A stretch of 64,000 nucleotides of DNA from Dactylosporangium sp040605635. GTDB taxonomy: Bacteria > Actinomycetota > Actinomycetes > Mycobacteriales > Micromonosporaceae. This document shows, one piece after another, positions 1-7,891 of the stretch. The stretch spans positions 20,955-84,954 of the forward strand of contig NZ_JBEXDG010000048.1 in NCBI RefSeq assembly GCF_040605635.1, given 5' to 3'. The notes below the pieces were generated by a model. It was not told the DNA's origin and ran no database searches. It saw only the letters and a program-made list of their open reading frames with translations. Positions within the stretch are counted from its first letter, which is position 1. Each line of letters begins with the position of its first letter. A program made the position numbers and the translations under genes.

Positions 1-947
1 AGACCGGCCCGCTGCAGCAGCAACGGGCGGTTGCCGTCCACGCCCGCCGCGACCGCCTCCTCGGCCAGGTCGCGGGCCCGCTCCAGGTCGGGCAGTGCGC
101 CGGTGTCCAGATGCCGCATCAGCAACGCCATCGACAGGGCGCTCAGCCGGTTCGCGTGATCGACGTGCGTGGCGTCCCCCTGCGCGGCCTCGGCGGCGTC
201 GACCGCCTCGGCGCGCACGGCCGGGTCGTCGCTGAGGCGCAGGACGATGCTGAGCTCGCCCGCGTAGTGCGCGCGGTGCGGGTCGAACCGGGACAGCGTC
301 GCGAGCACCTCCCGCCCTGCGGCGATGGCGTCGGCCAGGTCCACCGGGTCGTCGGTGAACTGATACCGGGAACCCAGCGCACCCACGAGTGCCGCCAGCC
401 GCAGCCCCCGGTGGAGCACCCCACGCGCCGGCCTGCGGGCGTCACGCAGCGCGGCGAGCAGGTCCTCGAGCGACGCGGTGCGTTCGTAGCGGGCCAGCAG
501 CGCCAGCGCCCGGTTCGTCACAGCCGACGCAGGGCCCGCAGCAGGGTCAGCAGCAGGGTCAGCGGCAGGGTCCGCAGTGTGCTCGATCGCCGCCGTGGCG
601 ACGTCGATCGCCTCGTCGAGGTCGGCGTCGTCGCCGTACCGGACGAACCGCGACCGCAGCGCTGCGGCCAGATCACCCAGGATGACCGGGTCGCTGCCCG
701 CCGCACGCAGCAGTGCGACGGCCCGGTCAAGGTCGGCGGCGTCGGCGGCGAGCTCGTAGCGCCACAACAGCCCGTTGCTGAGCGCGCCGAGGACCAGCGG
801 GCGGTCCGGATGGTCCGCGGGCAGCTGGGCGACGGAGCGCTCGAGATGGCTGATCGCCTTGTCGAGGCTGGGCCGGTGGTGCAGCAGGCGGAAACGCGCC
901 AGGCGGACGGCCCCGCGCAGCGAATACAGCTGCCCCGCCGCGCTCAT
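1..947 (-). CDS. TPR-repeat protein of the CHAT-associated type (partial, runs off left edge)
   Basis: An open frame with no stop runs from an ATG at 947 to the window edge, over 315 codons. It reads as degenerate helical repeats of about 45 residues of the type LGALSNGLLWRYE followed by DLDRAVALLRAA, which is the TPR style found upstream of CHAT protease domains in actinobacteria. It contains a short Ala-Asp-Pro tandem repeat (AADPAADPAADPA). The ATG overlaps the TGA of the preceding 34-codon ORF (ATGA), so translation is probably coupled. No clear Shine-Dalgarno lies before 947; a GTG at 983 is an alternative start. Whether a CHAT domain follows cannot be seen because the C-terminus is outside the window. 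The frame and the repeat type are seen directly; the CHAT link is inferred from family resemblance. Confidence 0.75.
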   Translation of the reverse strand, partial: MSAAGQLYSLRGAVRLARFRLLHHRPSLDKAISHLERSVAQLPADHPDRPLVLGALSNGLLWRYELAADAADLDRAVALLRAAGSDPVILGDLAAALRSRFVRYGDDADLDEAIDVATAAIEHTADPAADPAADPAAGPASAVTNRALALLARYERTASLEDLLAALRDARRPARGVLHRGLRLAALVGALGSRYQFTDDPVDLADAIAAGREVLATLSRFDPHRAHYAGELSIVLRLSDDPAVRAEAVDAAEAAQGDATHVDHANRLSALSMALLMRHLDTGALPDLERARDLAEEAVAAGVDGNRPLLLQRAG

Positions 948-1048
948 GCCGCCGGCACCGTGATGGTGCTGTCCAGGACCCACGCGCCCCGGGCCGGCGC
1001 CGGCCGGCGCTCGACGCCGCGGGCGAACCGCTCTGCACTGACGGGCAT
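944..1048 (-). CDS. 34-residue small protein between two TPR genes
   Basis: A short ORF starts MPVSAERFARG and ends WVLDSTITVPAA. Its ATG is preceded by a strong ribosome-binding site (AAGGTGG, 7 bases before the start). Its TGA overlaps the ATG of the downstream TPR gene (ATGA). A good SD plus exact stop/start coupling is unusual for a chance ORF of this size. It is basic in its first half (several Arg) and ends in a hydrophobic beta-like tail. There are no recognisable domains and no signal peptide. It could be a small partner or substrate of the TPR/CHAT proteins around it, or only a leader ORF that couples translation of the next gene. Function unknown. Confidence 0.5.
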   Translation of the reverse strand: MPVSAERFARGVERRPAPARGAWVLDSTITVPAA

Positions 1049-1159
1049 CGTCGATCCACCTTGTGCCAGGCGGTCAGCACCGCTCCGGAACCTGCACCGT
1101 CTCTCTGACGGACCGGCGGCCTCGCGATGCCGCGCCCTGCCGTCGTCGTGACCGGCCGG

Positions 1160-3130
1160 TCATCCGCCGGCCGCGCCGTCCTCGGAGGGCCGATCCAGCC
1201 GGATCCGGCAGGCCGCCAGCGCCGCGGCCAGCGCGGGACGCGACCGCCGCAGCGCACCGAGGTCGGTGCGGCTGTCCAGCAGCTGCGTCCAGAGCACTCC
1301 CCGGCCCTGCTCCAACAGCTCGACCGCGCGACCGGACCGGTCCGCGGCCAGCGCGGACGCGCCGGCATCGCGGCCGACCGCGGCGGCCTCGCGACTGAGC
1401 AGGAAATACTGGTCGCCGCGGCTGATACCCCGCCACGCCAGCATCGGCAGCAGCCCGGCCGCCGCGGCGGCGGCGTCCGCCGACTCCTCGGTCCGGCCGG
1501 CCCGGGCCGCGGCCTCCGCGAGCCGTCGCGCCGCGTCGAGCCGGACGTCGACCGGCGCCGAGACCGCCGCGACCGCATCCTCCCAGGCCGACAGCGCACC
1601 GTCCAGGTCGGCGACGGCGCCGGCGGCCGCGAACCGCGCGTGCAGCGCGGCGCCGAGACCGATCAGCCGGCCGGCCCGCGCGGGATGCTCCGGCGGCGTC
1701 CCGGTCACCGCGGCCCAGGCGAGCCTGACCGCCTCCGCGACATCGGCGGGATCGGCCGTGCCCGCGAACCGGGCCTGCAGCCGCAGTCCCAGGTTCGACA
1801 GGTACCTGGGGTGATGCGGATGGCCTGCCAGGGTGGCGGCGAGGGCATACCGCGCGAACGTCACCGACTGGTGGAGGTCCTCGACGGCACCGCCACGCTC
1901 GAACCGGTCGGCGAGGGCGTTGCTGTGACTGGACAGGAACATCGGCCACTGCGGATGCTCCGGCGCCGCGATGCGCACCACCCTCGCGGTGACGTCGACC
2001 CCCGCGATGGGGTCGACCGCGAAGGGGGCACCTGGCAGGACCGGCCGGCGAAGACCGGTGGCGCCGTCCGGCGGCCCGGTCACGGCACCGACCCGCCGCA
2101 GCCACGCCCGCAGGACGCCGCCGAAGTTCGACAGCCGGACAGCCAGCCGGGGATCGCCCGTCCCGCACTGCTCCACCGCCAGCCGGGCGGCGTCGACCGC
2201 CTGGCGCAGATCGGTCGACGAGCCGAAGGACTCGGACCGGGTCTGCAGTGTGTTGCCCAGGTTGGACAGCATCGCGCCGAGGTCGGGATGGCCGGCGGGG
2301 GTCGCGTCGACGGCCTGCCGGCCCAGGTCGACGGCCCGGTCCAGGTCCGCCGGCACGCCCAGGTGGTGGAACCTCGTCACCAGCGCGGCGCCGAGGCTGG
2401 ACAACCGGCCGGCGCGCCTGGCGCCGGCCGGCGGCGACGCCTCGACCGCCCGGTGACCCACGGCGATCGCCCGGTCGAGGTCGGCGAGGGCACCGGCACA
2501 CTCGTGCCGCAGCTGCAGTGCCGCGCCTAGGGTGGCCAGCATGGAGCCCAGGTGCGGGGATCCTGCCGGGGTGATGCCGACCGCCTGGCTGCCGAGGTCG
2601 ACGGCGTCGTCGAGGTCGGCCCGGTCGCCGGTGCGCTTGAACCGGTTCTGCAGCGCCGCGCTCAGGTTGGACCGCCGGGCCGCCAGGCGCAGATCGTCGG
2701 CAGGCGTCGCGGCGACCGCGGCGAACCCGGCCTCGACGGCCCGGTCCAGGTCCTCGATGCGACCTGCCCGCTTGAACCGCAGCTGCAGCCCGGCGCCGAG
2801 ATTCGACCACCGCGCCGCGAGGTCGGCGGCGTCGGGCGCCTCGTGGACGGCGATCTCCAGCAGGTCGATGGCGAGCGTCAGACCCGCCGCGTCGTCGGCG
2901 TCCACCGTCGCCCGCAGCAGCTCGGCGGCGTAGCGGTAGCGGCACGCGCGGAGCCGCTCCACCAGGCCACCGTCCGCCGCCGCCAGGCGCTGCAGCTCCG
3001 CGGCGGCGTCCCACACCTCACCGTCGAGGACGGCCTGCCGGTCACCGCGCTCGAAGCTCGCGATCGCCGCCGTCAGTCTGGCGGTGAGGTCGGCCACGGA
3101 CACCGCGGCAGTCTCCCACGGACCCGTCAC
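1160..3130 (-). CDS. TPR-repeat protein with CHAT linker but no CHAT protease domain
   Basis: This 656-residue protein consists of about eight repeats of the form LGAxLxxRFxxxGxxxDLDRAVxxGxxAV (roughly residues 90-450). A helical linker follows, with LLEQGRGVLWTQLLDSRTDL near residue 615. In actinobacterial CHAT proteins this EQGRGVLW...LLDxRTDL segment sits directly before the CHAT peptidase fold. Here the frame stops about 35 residues later, at ...RLDRPSEDGAAGG, so the protease domain is absent. The start is a GTG at 3130 with a weak ribosome-binding site; a GTG near 3103 is possible. It lies upstream of the 34-residue ORF and another TPR gene on the same strand. It is either a truncated CHAT protein or a dedicated TPR adaptor. 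Confidence 0.8.
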   Translation of the reverse strand: MTGPWETAAVSVADLTARLTAAIASFERGDRQAVLDGEVWDAAAELQRLAAADGGLVERLRACRYRYAAELLRATVDADDAAGLTLAIDLLEIAVHEAPDAADLAARWSNLGAGLQLRFKRAGRIEDLDRAVEAGFAAVAATPADDLRLAARRSNLSAALQNRFKRTGDRADLDDAVDLGSQAVGITPAGSPHLGSMLATLGAALQLRHECAGALADLDRAIAVGHRAVEASPPAGARRAGRLSSLGAALVTRFHHLGVPADLDRAVDLGRQAVDATPAGHPDLGAMLSNLGNTLQTRSESFGSSTDLRQAVDAARLAVEQCGTGDPRLAVRLSNFGGVLRAWLRRVGAVTGPPDGATGLRRPVLPGAPFAVDPIAGVDVTARVVRIAAPEHPQWPMFLSSHSNALADRFERGGAVEDLHQSVTFARYALAATLAGHPHHPRYLSNLGLRLQARFAGTADPADVAEAVRLAWAAVTGTPPEHPARAGRLIGLGAALHARFAAAGAVADLDGALSAWEDAVAAVSAPVDVRLDAARRLAEAAARAGRTEESADAAAAAAGLLPMLAWRGISRGDQYFLLSREAAAVGRDAGASALAADRSGRAVELLEQGRGVLWTQLLDSRTDLGALRRSRPALAAALAACRIRLDRPSEDGAAGG

Positions 3131-3199
3131 ATGGCCGGGGGCACGACGAAGGTCCGTTGCGTCGAGCTCCCGGACCCGCCCCGGTCGCGCTCCTGCCTG

Positions 3200-3874
3200 T
3201 CAGCCTGCGGCGGCGTCGATCAGGTGGACGCGGTCGTGCAGGCCGCGCCGGGCGCTGACCGCCCGCTGCAGGGCGAGTGGCGGCACGCGGAGGTCCCAGT
3301 CCTGCCACCGGACGGTCTCCAGGCGGGACGCCGCGAGCAGGCCGAAGTCGGTCGGCTCGGGCTGGTCCGCGGCGGGGCCGACGCCGCCGACCCACTCCAC
3401 GCGGGCGCCCAGCATCGCGCGGCCCCACCAGGCGCAGAACCAGTCGGCCGGCACGACGGGCTCGACCAGACCGTCGAGGAACAGGTCGCCGACGCGGTGC
3501 GAGTCGGCGTCCGAGATGACCAGGTCCAGGTCGCCCGGGGTGACGGGCAGCCCGCGGGCGGCGAGGGCGGCGCTGCCGGTCAGCCACCAGTCCACCCCGG
3601 CGGGGGTGAGGCGGCGGCAGACCTCGGCGAGGGTCGCGGCCCACGGCACCGGGTCGAGGCCGGCGGTCTGGCGCAGCAGCGGCACGATCAGCAGGACGAA
3701 ATTCTCCCAGGCGCGGTCCAGGTGCGGCGTGTCCGCCGGGAACCGCTTCGCCCAGTGGCCGTCGGCGAAGACGAACCCCGCCCTGCCGGCGGCGGGGGCG
3801 AGCGCGTCGACCACCTCCACGAGCCGGAACTCCGTGTGCGAGCCGGAGTCGTGCCGCACCGCCACCGCATCCAT
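3200..3874 (-). CDS. nucleotidyltransferase-like protein
   Basis: A 224-residue soluble protein. The segment WWLTGSAALAARG followed about 6 residues later by GDLDLVISD resembles the GS and DxD motifs of the Pol-beta-type nucleotidyltransferase fold, as in mini-nucleotidyltransferases and AbiEii-like proteins. The rest is not assignable. ATG 3874 was chosen because GGGG lies before it; ATG 3892 is in frame but has no SD. The MFS gene 3907-5118 lies just upstream on the same strand. No toxin partner gene is adjacent, so a toxin-antitoxin role is not supported. The catalytic activity is inferred from the two motifs only. Confidence 0.6.
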   Translation of the reverse strand: MDAVAVRHDSGSHTEFRLVEVVDALAPAAGRAGFVFADGHWAKRFPADTPHLDRAWENFVLLIVPLLRQTAGLDPVPWAATLAEVCRRLTPAGVDWWLTGSAALAARGLPVTPGDLDLVISDADSHRVGDLFLDGLVEPVVPADWFCAWWGRAMLGARVEWVGGVGPAADQPEPTDFGLLAASRLETVRWQDWDLRVPPLALQRAVSARRGLHDRVHLIDAAAG

Positions 3875-3906
3875 GCCCCGATACCACCACATGGGTACGA
3901 CAAGAA

Positions 3907-5118
3907 TCAGCGGCGAAGCACGAGCAGCGCCGCGACGACGCCGAGGGCGACGGTCGCCAGGGCGCACAGCAGCAGTGTCGAGCGCGCACCGGCCAGGGCC
4001 ACGAGGGGACCGCCGAGCATCGTGCCGAGCGGCACCGCCACCACGAGCACCGACCCGTTCGCGGCGAGGACCTGTGGCAGGTCGGCCGCGGGCGTCGTGC
4101 GCTGGAACAGGGCCATCGACGTCGACATGTACGGCGCCCAGATCGCCCCGGCGAGGGCGAAGCTGGCCACGGCCACCGCGACCGGCACGTCGAGGCCGAG
4201 CGGGACCATCGCGGCGCCGAAGGCGATGACGATGCCGGTCGTCGTCGGCCACAGCGACAGCCGCCGCAGGTAGCCGGTGGCGAGGCCGCCGAGGACCGCA
4301 CCGACGCCGAACGCCGTGTAGTAGGCGCCGAGGACGGCGGCCGAGCCGTGCAGGTCCGTCGCGACGTGGACCGGCATCGCGACGTAGAACGGGCCGAACA
4401 GGAAGAAGAACGCGAACGACAGGAGTAGCAGCCCGAAGAGGGTCCGGTCGCGGCGGATCGCGGCGAACCCGGCGCCGGCCGACGGCTCGTCGCCCGGTGG
4501 GGCAGCGGGGAGCGGCGGGACGGCGAGGCGGTAGGTGAGGGCGAGCACCGCGAAGCTGGCGGCGTCGATCGCGATGACCGTCGCGGGGTTGGTCCAGGCG
4601 ATGAGCAGCCCGGCGAGCGGCGGGCCGGCGATGGTGGCGCTGTTGGCGATCGTGTTCATCACGGCGTTGGCCGGCAGGTGGTGTACCGGCGGCAGCAGCT
4701 CCGCGATGAGCGTGTAATGACCGGCCGACCCCCAGGCGGCCAGCAGCGACGAGACGGCCAGGAGCGCCACGTACAGGCCCGGGCCGAGACCGCCGAGCGC
4801 GGCGGTGAGCGCGACCGCGCCGAGTGCGCAGGCGCGCAGGATCGCGTTCCACCCGGCGAGCTGCGCGCCGCCGCGGTGCCGCAGGAACCGGCCGAAGAGG
4901 ACCCCGCCGGCTGCGCTGGGCAGCGAGTACGCCGCGACGGCGACGGCGACCCCCGTGCCGCGGTGCTCCGCCGGGGCGAGCTGCAGCGCGAGCCACGTGA
5001 TGGCGACGAGTGACATGCCGTCCCCGAGTGCGGACACGACGAGTCCGGGCAGGATCCGGCGGAGCCTCGGATGGCTGACGACGGGCCAGTACGGCGAGGA
5101 TCGGGCTGCGATGCTCAT
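3907..5118 (-). CDS. MFS transporter, probable drug/metabolite exporter
   Basis: A 403-residue integral membrane protein with about 12 hydrophobic segments. It opens RRILPGLVVSALGDGMSLVAI, typical of the first helix of MFS exporters of the MFS_1/enterobactin-exporter type. A loop motif, GRFLRHRGGAQLAG (around residues 75-90), stands where MFS motif A (GxLaDrxGrr) is expected. Length and topology are normal for the family. It is followed closely on the same strand by the nucleotidyltransferase-like gene. Substrate cannot be told from sequence. Confidence 0.88.
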   Translation of the reverse strand: MSIAARSSPYWPVVSHPRLRRILPGLVVSALGDGMSLVAITWLALQLAPAEHRGTGVAVAVAAYSLPSAAGGVLFGRFLRHRGGAQLAGWNAILRACALGAVALTAALGGLGPGLYVALLAVSSLLAAWGSAGHYTLIAELLPPVHHLPANAVMNTIANSATIAGPPLAGLLIAWTNPATVIAIDAASFAVLALTYRLAVPPLPAAPPGDEPSAGAGFAAIRRDRTLFGLLLLSFAFFFLFGPFYVAMPVHVATDLHGSAAVLGAYYTAFGVGAVLGGLATGYLRRLSLWPTTTGIVIAFGAAMVPLGLDVPVAVAVASFALAGAIWAPYMSTSMALFQRTTPAADLPQVLAANGSVLVVAVPLGTMLGGPLVALAGARSTLLLCALATVALGVVAALLVLRR

Positions 5119-5175
5119 CGCCCCACCCGACCGCGCGACCGGCCATCGATCAAGTGCGGTTCACCCGCAGCGGAA

Positions 5176-5964
5176 TCAGCTGCCGGCGGAACGGGCCGCG
5201 ATCGCGGCCTGGATGCGGCGCAACGTGCGCAGCGCCTTCTTCGCGGCGACGTCGACCCGGCCGTCGAAGACGGTGGCGGCGTGGTCGGTCGCCATCAGCC
5301 GTTCGAGCAGCGGGACGGCCTGCGAGTCGCCGGTGGACCCCAGCGCGACCACCGCCCAGTACCGCACGTTGGGGTCAGCGCTCCCGGCCGCGGCGGACAG
5401 CTGCGGCAGCACCTCGGGGGCGAACCGGGCGAGGTTGCTGGCGACGTACCCGATCCGGGGAAACCGCCGGTGCTCCAGCTCCTGCCACAACGCGGCGAGC
5501 GCTGCCGGGCCGCCGATCTCGCCGAGCGCGTCGGCGGCCTGCTGCCGGGTGAACTCCTGCGGGTCGCCCAGCAGCGGGACGAGCGCCGGCACGACGGCGG
5601 CGTCGCCGAGCCGGCCGAGGGCGCGGACCGCTTCCCCGCGCACGTTCCAGTCGTGGTCGTCGAGGAGGTCCAGCAGCGTCGGCACCGCCTCGGTGAAGCC
5701 GCCGGCCGAGCACCCCATCGCCGCCCACGCCTGGCAGTTATAGCGGGTGTCCTGGAGCGCGGCGAGCAGCGGCCCGCGCAGCGACCCGTCGACGAAGACG
5801 TCCGCGCGGTTCAGCGCTCTGGTGTACAGCGACCGGTGATGCTGCTCGTAGTCGCGGACGACGGCACGGACCTCGGCGGCGGCGGAGGGGTCGTCAGCGG
5901 CCCGGTCGAGCAGCTCATACAGCAGCTCTTCACGGTCTTCGAGGGTGCCGGTGCGCAGGTCCAC
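5176..5964 (-). CDS. HEAT-repeat protein
   Basis: About 262 residues made of alpha-helical HEAT/PBS-lyase-type repeats such as DDHDWNVRGEAVRALGRLGD, DPQEFTRQQAADALGEIGG and SADPNVRYWAVVALGSTGD. Such repeats make protein-binding solenoids; no catalytic motif is present. The GTG at 5964 (VDLRTGTLEDREEL) is preferred; the frame is open to a GTG at 6018 directly behind the response-regulator stop, which would add an Arg/Pro-rich tail. It lies downstream of the two-component genes 6020-7768 on the same strand and may be co-transcribed with them. Confidence 0.75.
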   Translation of the reverse strand: MDLRTGTLEDREELLYELLDRAADDPSAAAEVRAVVRDYEQHHRSLYTRALNRADVFVDGSLRGPLLAALQDTRYNCQAWAAMGCSAGGFTEAVPTLLDLLDDHDWNVRGEAVRALGRLGDAAVVPALVPLLGDPQEFTRQQAADALGEIGGPAALAALWQELEHRRFPRIGYVASNLARFAPEVLPQLSAAAGSADPNVRYWAVVALGSTGDSQAVPLLERLMATDHAATVFDGRVDVAAKKALRTLRRIQAAIAARSAGS

Positions 5965-6019
5965 CGGCCAAACGGTACACAGGTCCCGTCGCGCGCCCGG
6001 CCGCGGCCGCGGCGACACC

Positions 6020-6676
6020 CTACAGCTGGGAGGGCCGGACCAGGCCTGACTCGTAGGCGGCGACGACGGCCTGGACCCGGTCGCGGAGGCCGAGCTTGGT
6101 CAGGACGCTGGACACGTGGGTCTTGACGGTGTGCTCGGTGACGAACAGCGCCGCGGCGATCTCCGCGTTGGACAGCCCCCGGGCGACCTGGCGCAGGGTG
6201 TCCAGCTCGCGCGGGGTGAGGGCGGCCAGCTGGACCGGCTGCGTCTCGACACTCCGGTTGCGCAGCACGTCGGCGATGAGCCTGCGGGTGACGGTCGGCG
6301 CGAGCAGGGACTCCCCCGCCGCGACGGTCCGCACCGCCGCGACGAGCTCCGTGCGGTGCATGTCCTTGAGCAGGAACCCGGAGGCGCCTGCGCGCAGCGC
6401 GTCGTAGACATACTCGTCGAGGTCGAACGTGGTGAGGACGAGGACGCGTGTGCCGGGTGAGCAGGCGCTGATCTCGCGGGTGGCGCCGATGCCGTCGAGG
6501 TTGGGCATGCGCACGTCCATGAGGACGACGTCGGGGTGGTGGGCACGGGCAGCGGCGACGGCCTCGACGCCGTCGGCGGCCTCGGCGACGACGGTGATGT
6601 CCGGCTGGGAGGAAAGGATCATGCACAGGCCGTCACGGACGAGGGCCTGGTCGTCGGCGACCACCACGTTCAGCAC
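6020..6676 (-). CDS. NarL/LuxR-family response regulator
   Basis: A 218-residue protein. The N-terminal receiver domain (residues 1-120) has the acidic pair DD near residue 9, the phospho-acceptor Asp in VVLMDVRMP near residue 54, and the conserved Lys in FLLKDMHR. The C-terminal LuxR helix-turn-helix (about 150-215) contains LTPRELDTLRQVARGLSNAE and VTEHTVKTHVSSVLTKLGL. The start is a GTG, 9 bases after the stop of the histidine kinase gene, so the two form an operon. It should bind DNA as a dimer when phosphorylated by the neighbouring kinase. Confidence 0.95.
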   Translation of the reverse strand: MLNVVVADDQALVRDGLCMILSSQPDITVVAEAADGVEAVAAARAHHPDVVLMDVRMPNLDGIGATREISACSPGTRVLVLTTFDLDEYVYDALRAGASGFLLKDMHRTELVAAVRTVAAGESLLAPTVTRRLIADVLRNRSVETQPVQLAALTPRELDTLRQVARGLSNAEIAAALFVTEHTVKTHVSSVLTKLGLRDRVQAVVAAYESGLVRPSQL

Positions 6677-6685
6677 GACGGCAAC

Positions 6686-7768
6686 CTACCCGGCCGGCAG
6701 CAGGGCGGAGACCTCGAACCCCGGCCCGTGCGGCGGAGCGCCGGTGCGCAGCGTGCCGCCGACGGCAGCGACCCGCTCCGCCATCCCCGCCAGCCCATGA
6801 CCAGGGACATGGCCGGGGACGGCGGAACCGCCTCCGCGCCCGTCGTCGCGGATCCGGACCCGCAGGGACGGGCCTTCCGCTGCCAGTACCACAGCCACAT
6901 GACGGGCACCGGCGTGCTTGACGGCGTTGGTCAGCGCCTCCTGCACCACCCGGAACGCGGTCGCGCCGACGTCGGCGGGCACGGGCGGGACGGCGTCACG
7001 GGTGAGGGTGACGTCCAGGCCGGTCCGGCGGGCGCGCTCGACCAGCGACGCGACCGCGTCGAGGCCGGGTGGCTCCGGCCGCTGGTCGCGCAGGACGCCG
7101 AGGGCGTGCCGCAGCTGCACGAGCGCCTCCCGGCCGGTGTCGGCGATCGCGTCGAACGCGGCCTCGGCCCGGGCGGCGTCGGAGCGCACGACGGAGGCGC
7201 CGCCCTCGGCCTGCACGACCATCAGGCCGACGGAGTGGGCGAGGACGTCGTGCATGTCGCGGGCGATCCTGGCCCGCTCGGCACCCGCGGCGGCGGCCTG
7301 CTCCTCGGTGAGCCGGCGGGTCCGCTCCTCCAGGTAGGCGATCCGGTCGCGGCGGGCGCGCACGCCGGTGCCGAGCGCATACGCGGTCACGAACATCATG
7401 CCGACGTAGCCGATGGACGGCGGGCTCTCCTGCGGCACGATGAGGGAGACGAGGACGCCGACGGCGGTGCCGAGCGCGGCGAAGAGCCGCCAGCCGGGCG
7501 AGGCGAGCTCGGCCCAGGTGTAGGTGGCGACGAGCTGGCCATACGGCTGGTCGAACAATCGCTCCTGCACCGACAGCCAGGTGGTGCCGATCCCGCAGAG
7601 CAGCGCGACGAGGACCGGTGCCTGCCGGCGCCACAGCAGCGGCACGGAGGCGAGCGCTCCCAGCGCGACGTCGACCCACGAGCCCCAGACCATCGCGGGA
7701 TACACGGTGGCGGCGGTGACCACCACCGTGATCACGATGTCGACCGGCTGGAAGCGCATGGCAGCCAT
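6686..7768 (-). CDS. NarL-type sensor histidine kinase (HisKA_3)
   Basis: About 360 residues. Four or five membrane segments fill the first 150 residues, followed by a short coiled coil. The HisKA_3 dimerisation box is ERARIARDMHDVLAHSVGLM with the phospho-accepting His. A HATPase_c domain has the N box VQEALTNAVKHA and a G box near DDGRGG and GHGLAGMAERV. ATG 7768 (MAAMRF) or 7759 is the likely start; the upstream open frame has Arg-rich non-conserved sequence. It forms a pair with the response regulator downstream. The promoter presumably lies in the 120-base divergent gap shared with the chemoreceptor gene. The signal sensed is unknown. Confidence 0.93.
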   Translation of the reverse strand: MAAMRFQPVDIVITVVVTAATVYPAMVWGSWVDVALGALASVPLLWRRQAPVLVALLCGIGTTWLSVQERLFDQPYGQLVATYTWAELASPGWRLFAALGTAVGVLVSLIVPQESPPSIGYVGMMFVTAYALGTGVRARRDRIAYLEERTRRLTEEQAAAAGAERARIARDMHDVLAHSVGLMVVQAEGGASVVRSDAARAEAAFDAIADTGREALVQLRHALGVLRDQRPEPPGLDAVASLVERARRTGLDVTLTRDAVPPVPADVGATAFRVVQEALTNAVKHAGARHVAVVLAAEGPSLRVRIRDDGRGGGSAVPGHVPGHGLAGMAERVAAVGGTLRTGAPPHGPGFEVSALLPAG

Positions 7769-7891
7769 TCTGGCCGCAGCGGCGAACGGGCACCTCGGTC
7801 GTAAGACGGGTTTTTTCGTCAGGTCATCAGCCGAACGGCCGAAGATCACGGTGAGTCATGCTTGCGCCGCAGCTGCACCCGAGGAGCAACC

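Noticed and set aside
3200..3892. Toxin-antitoxin (AbiEii-like) interpretation of the nucleotidyltransferase
   Set aside because: No adjacent AbiEi-like or other antitoxin gene. The neighbour is an MFS transporter.
7802..7844. GCCGAACG and GCCGAAGA before the chemoreceptor, like a FliA/WhiG -10
   Set aside because: No TAAA-type -35 at the required distance (TAAG at 7802 is 24 bases away), so a sigma-28-type promoter is not supported.
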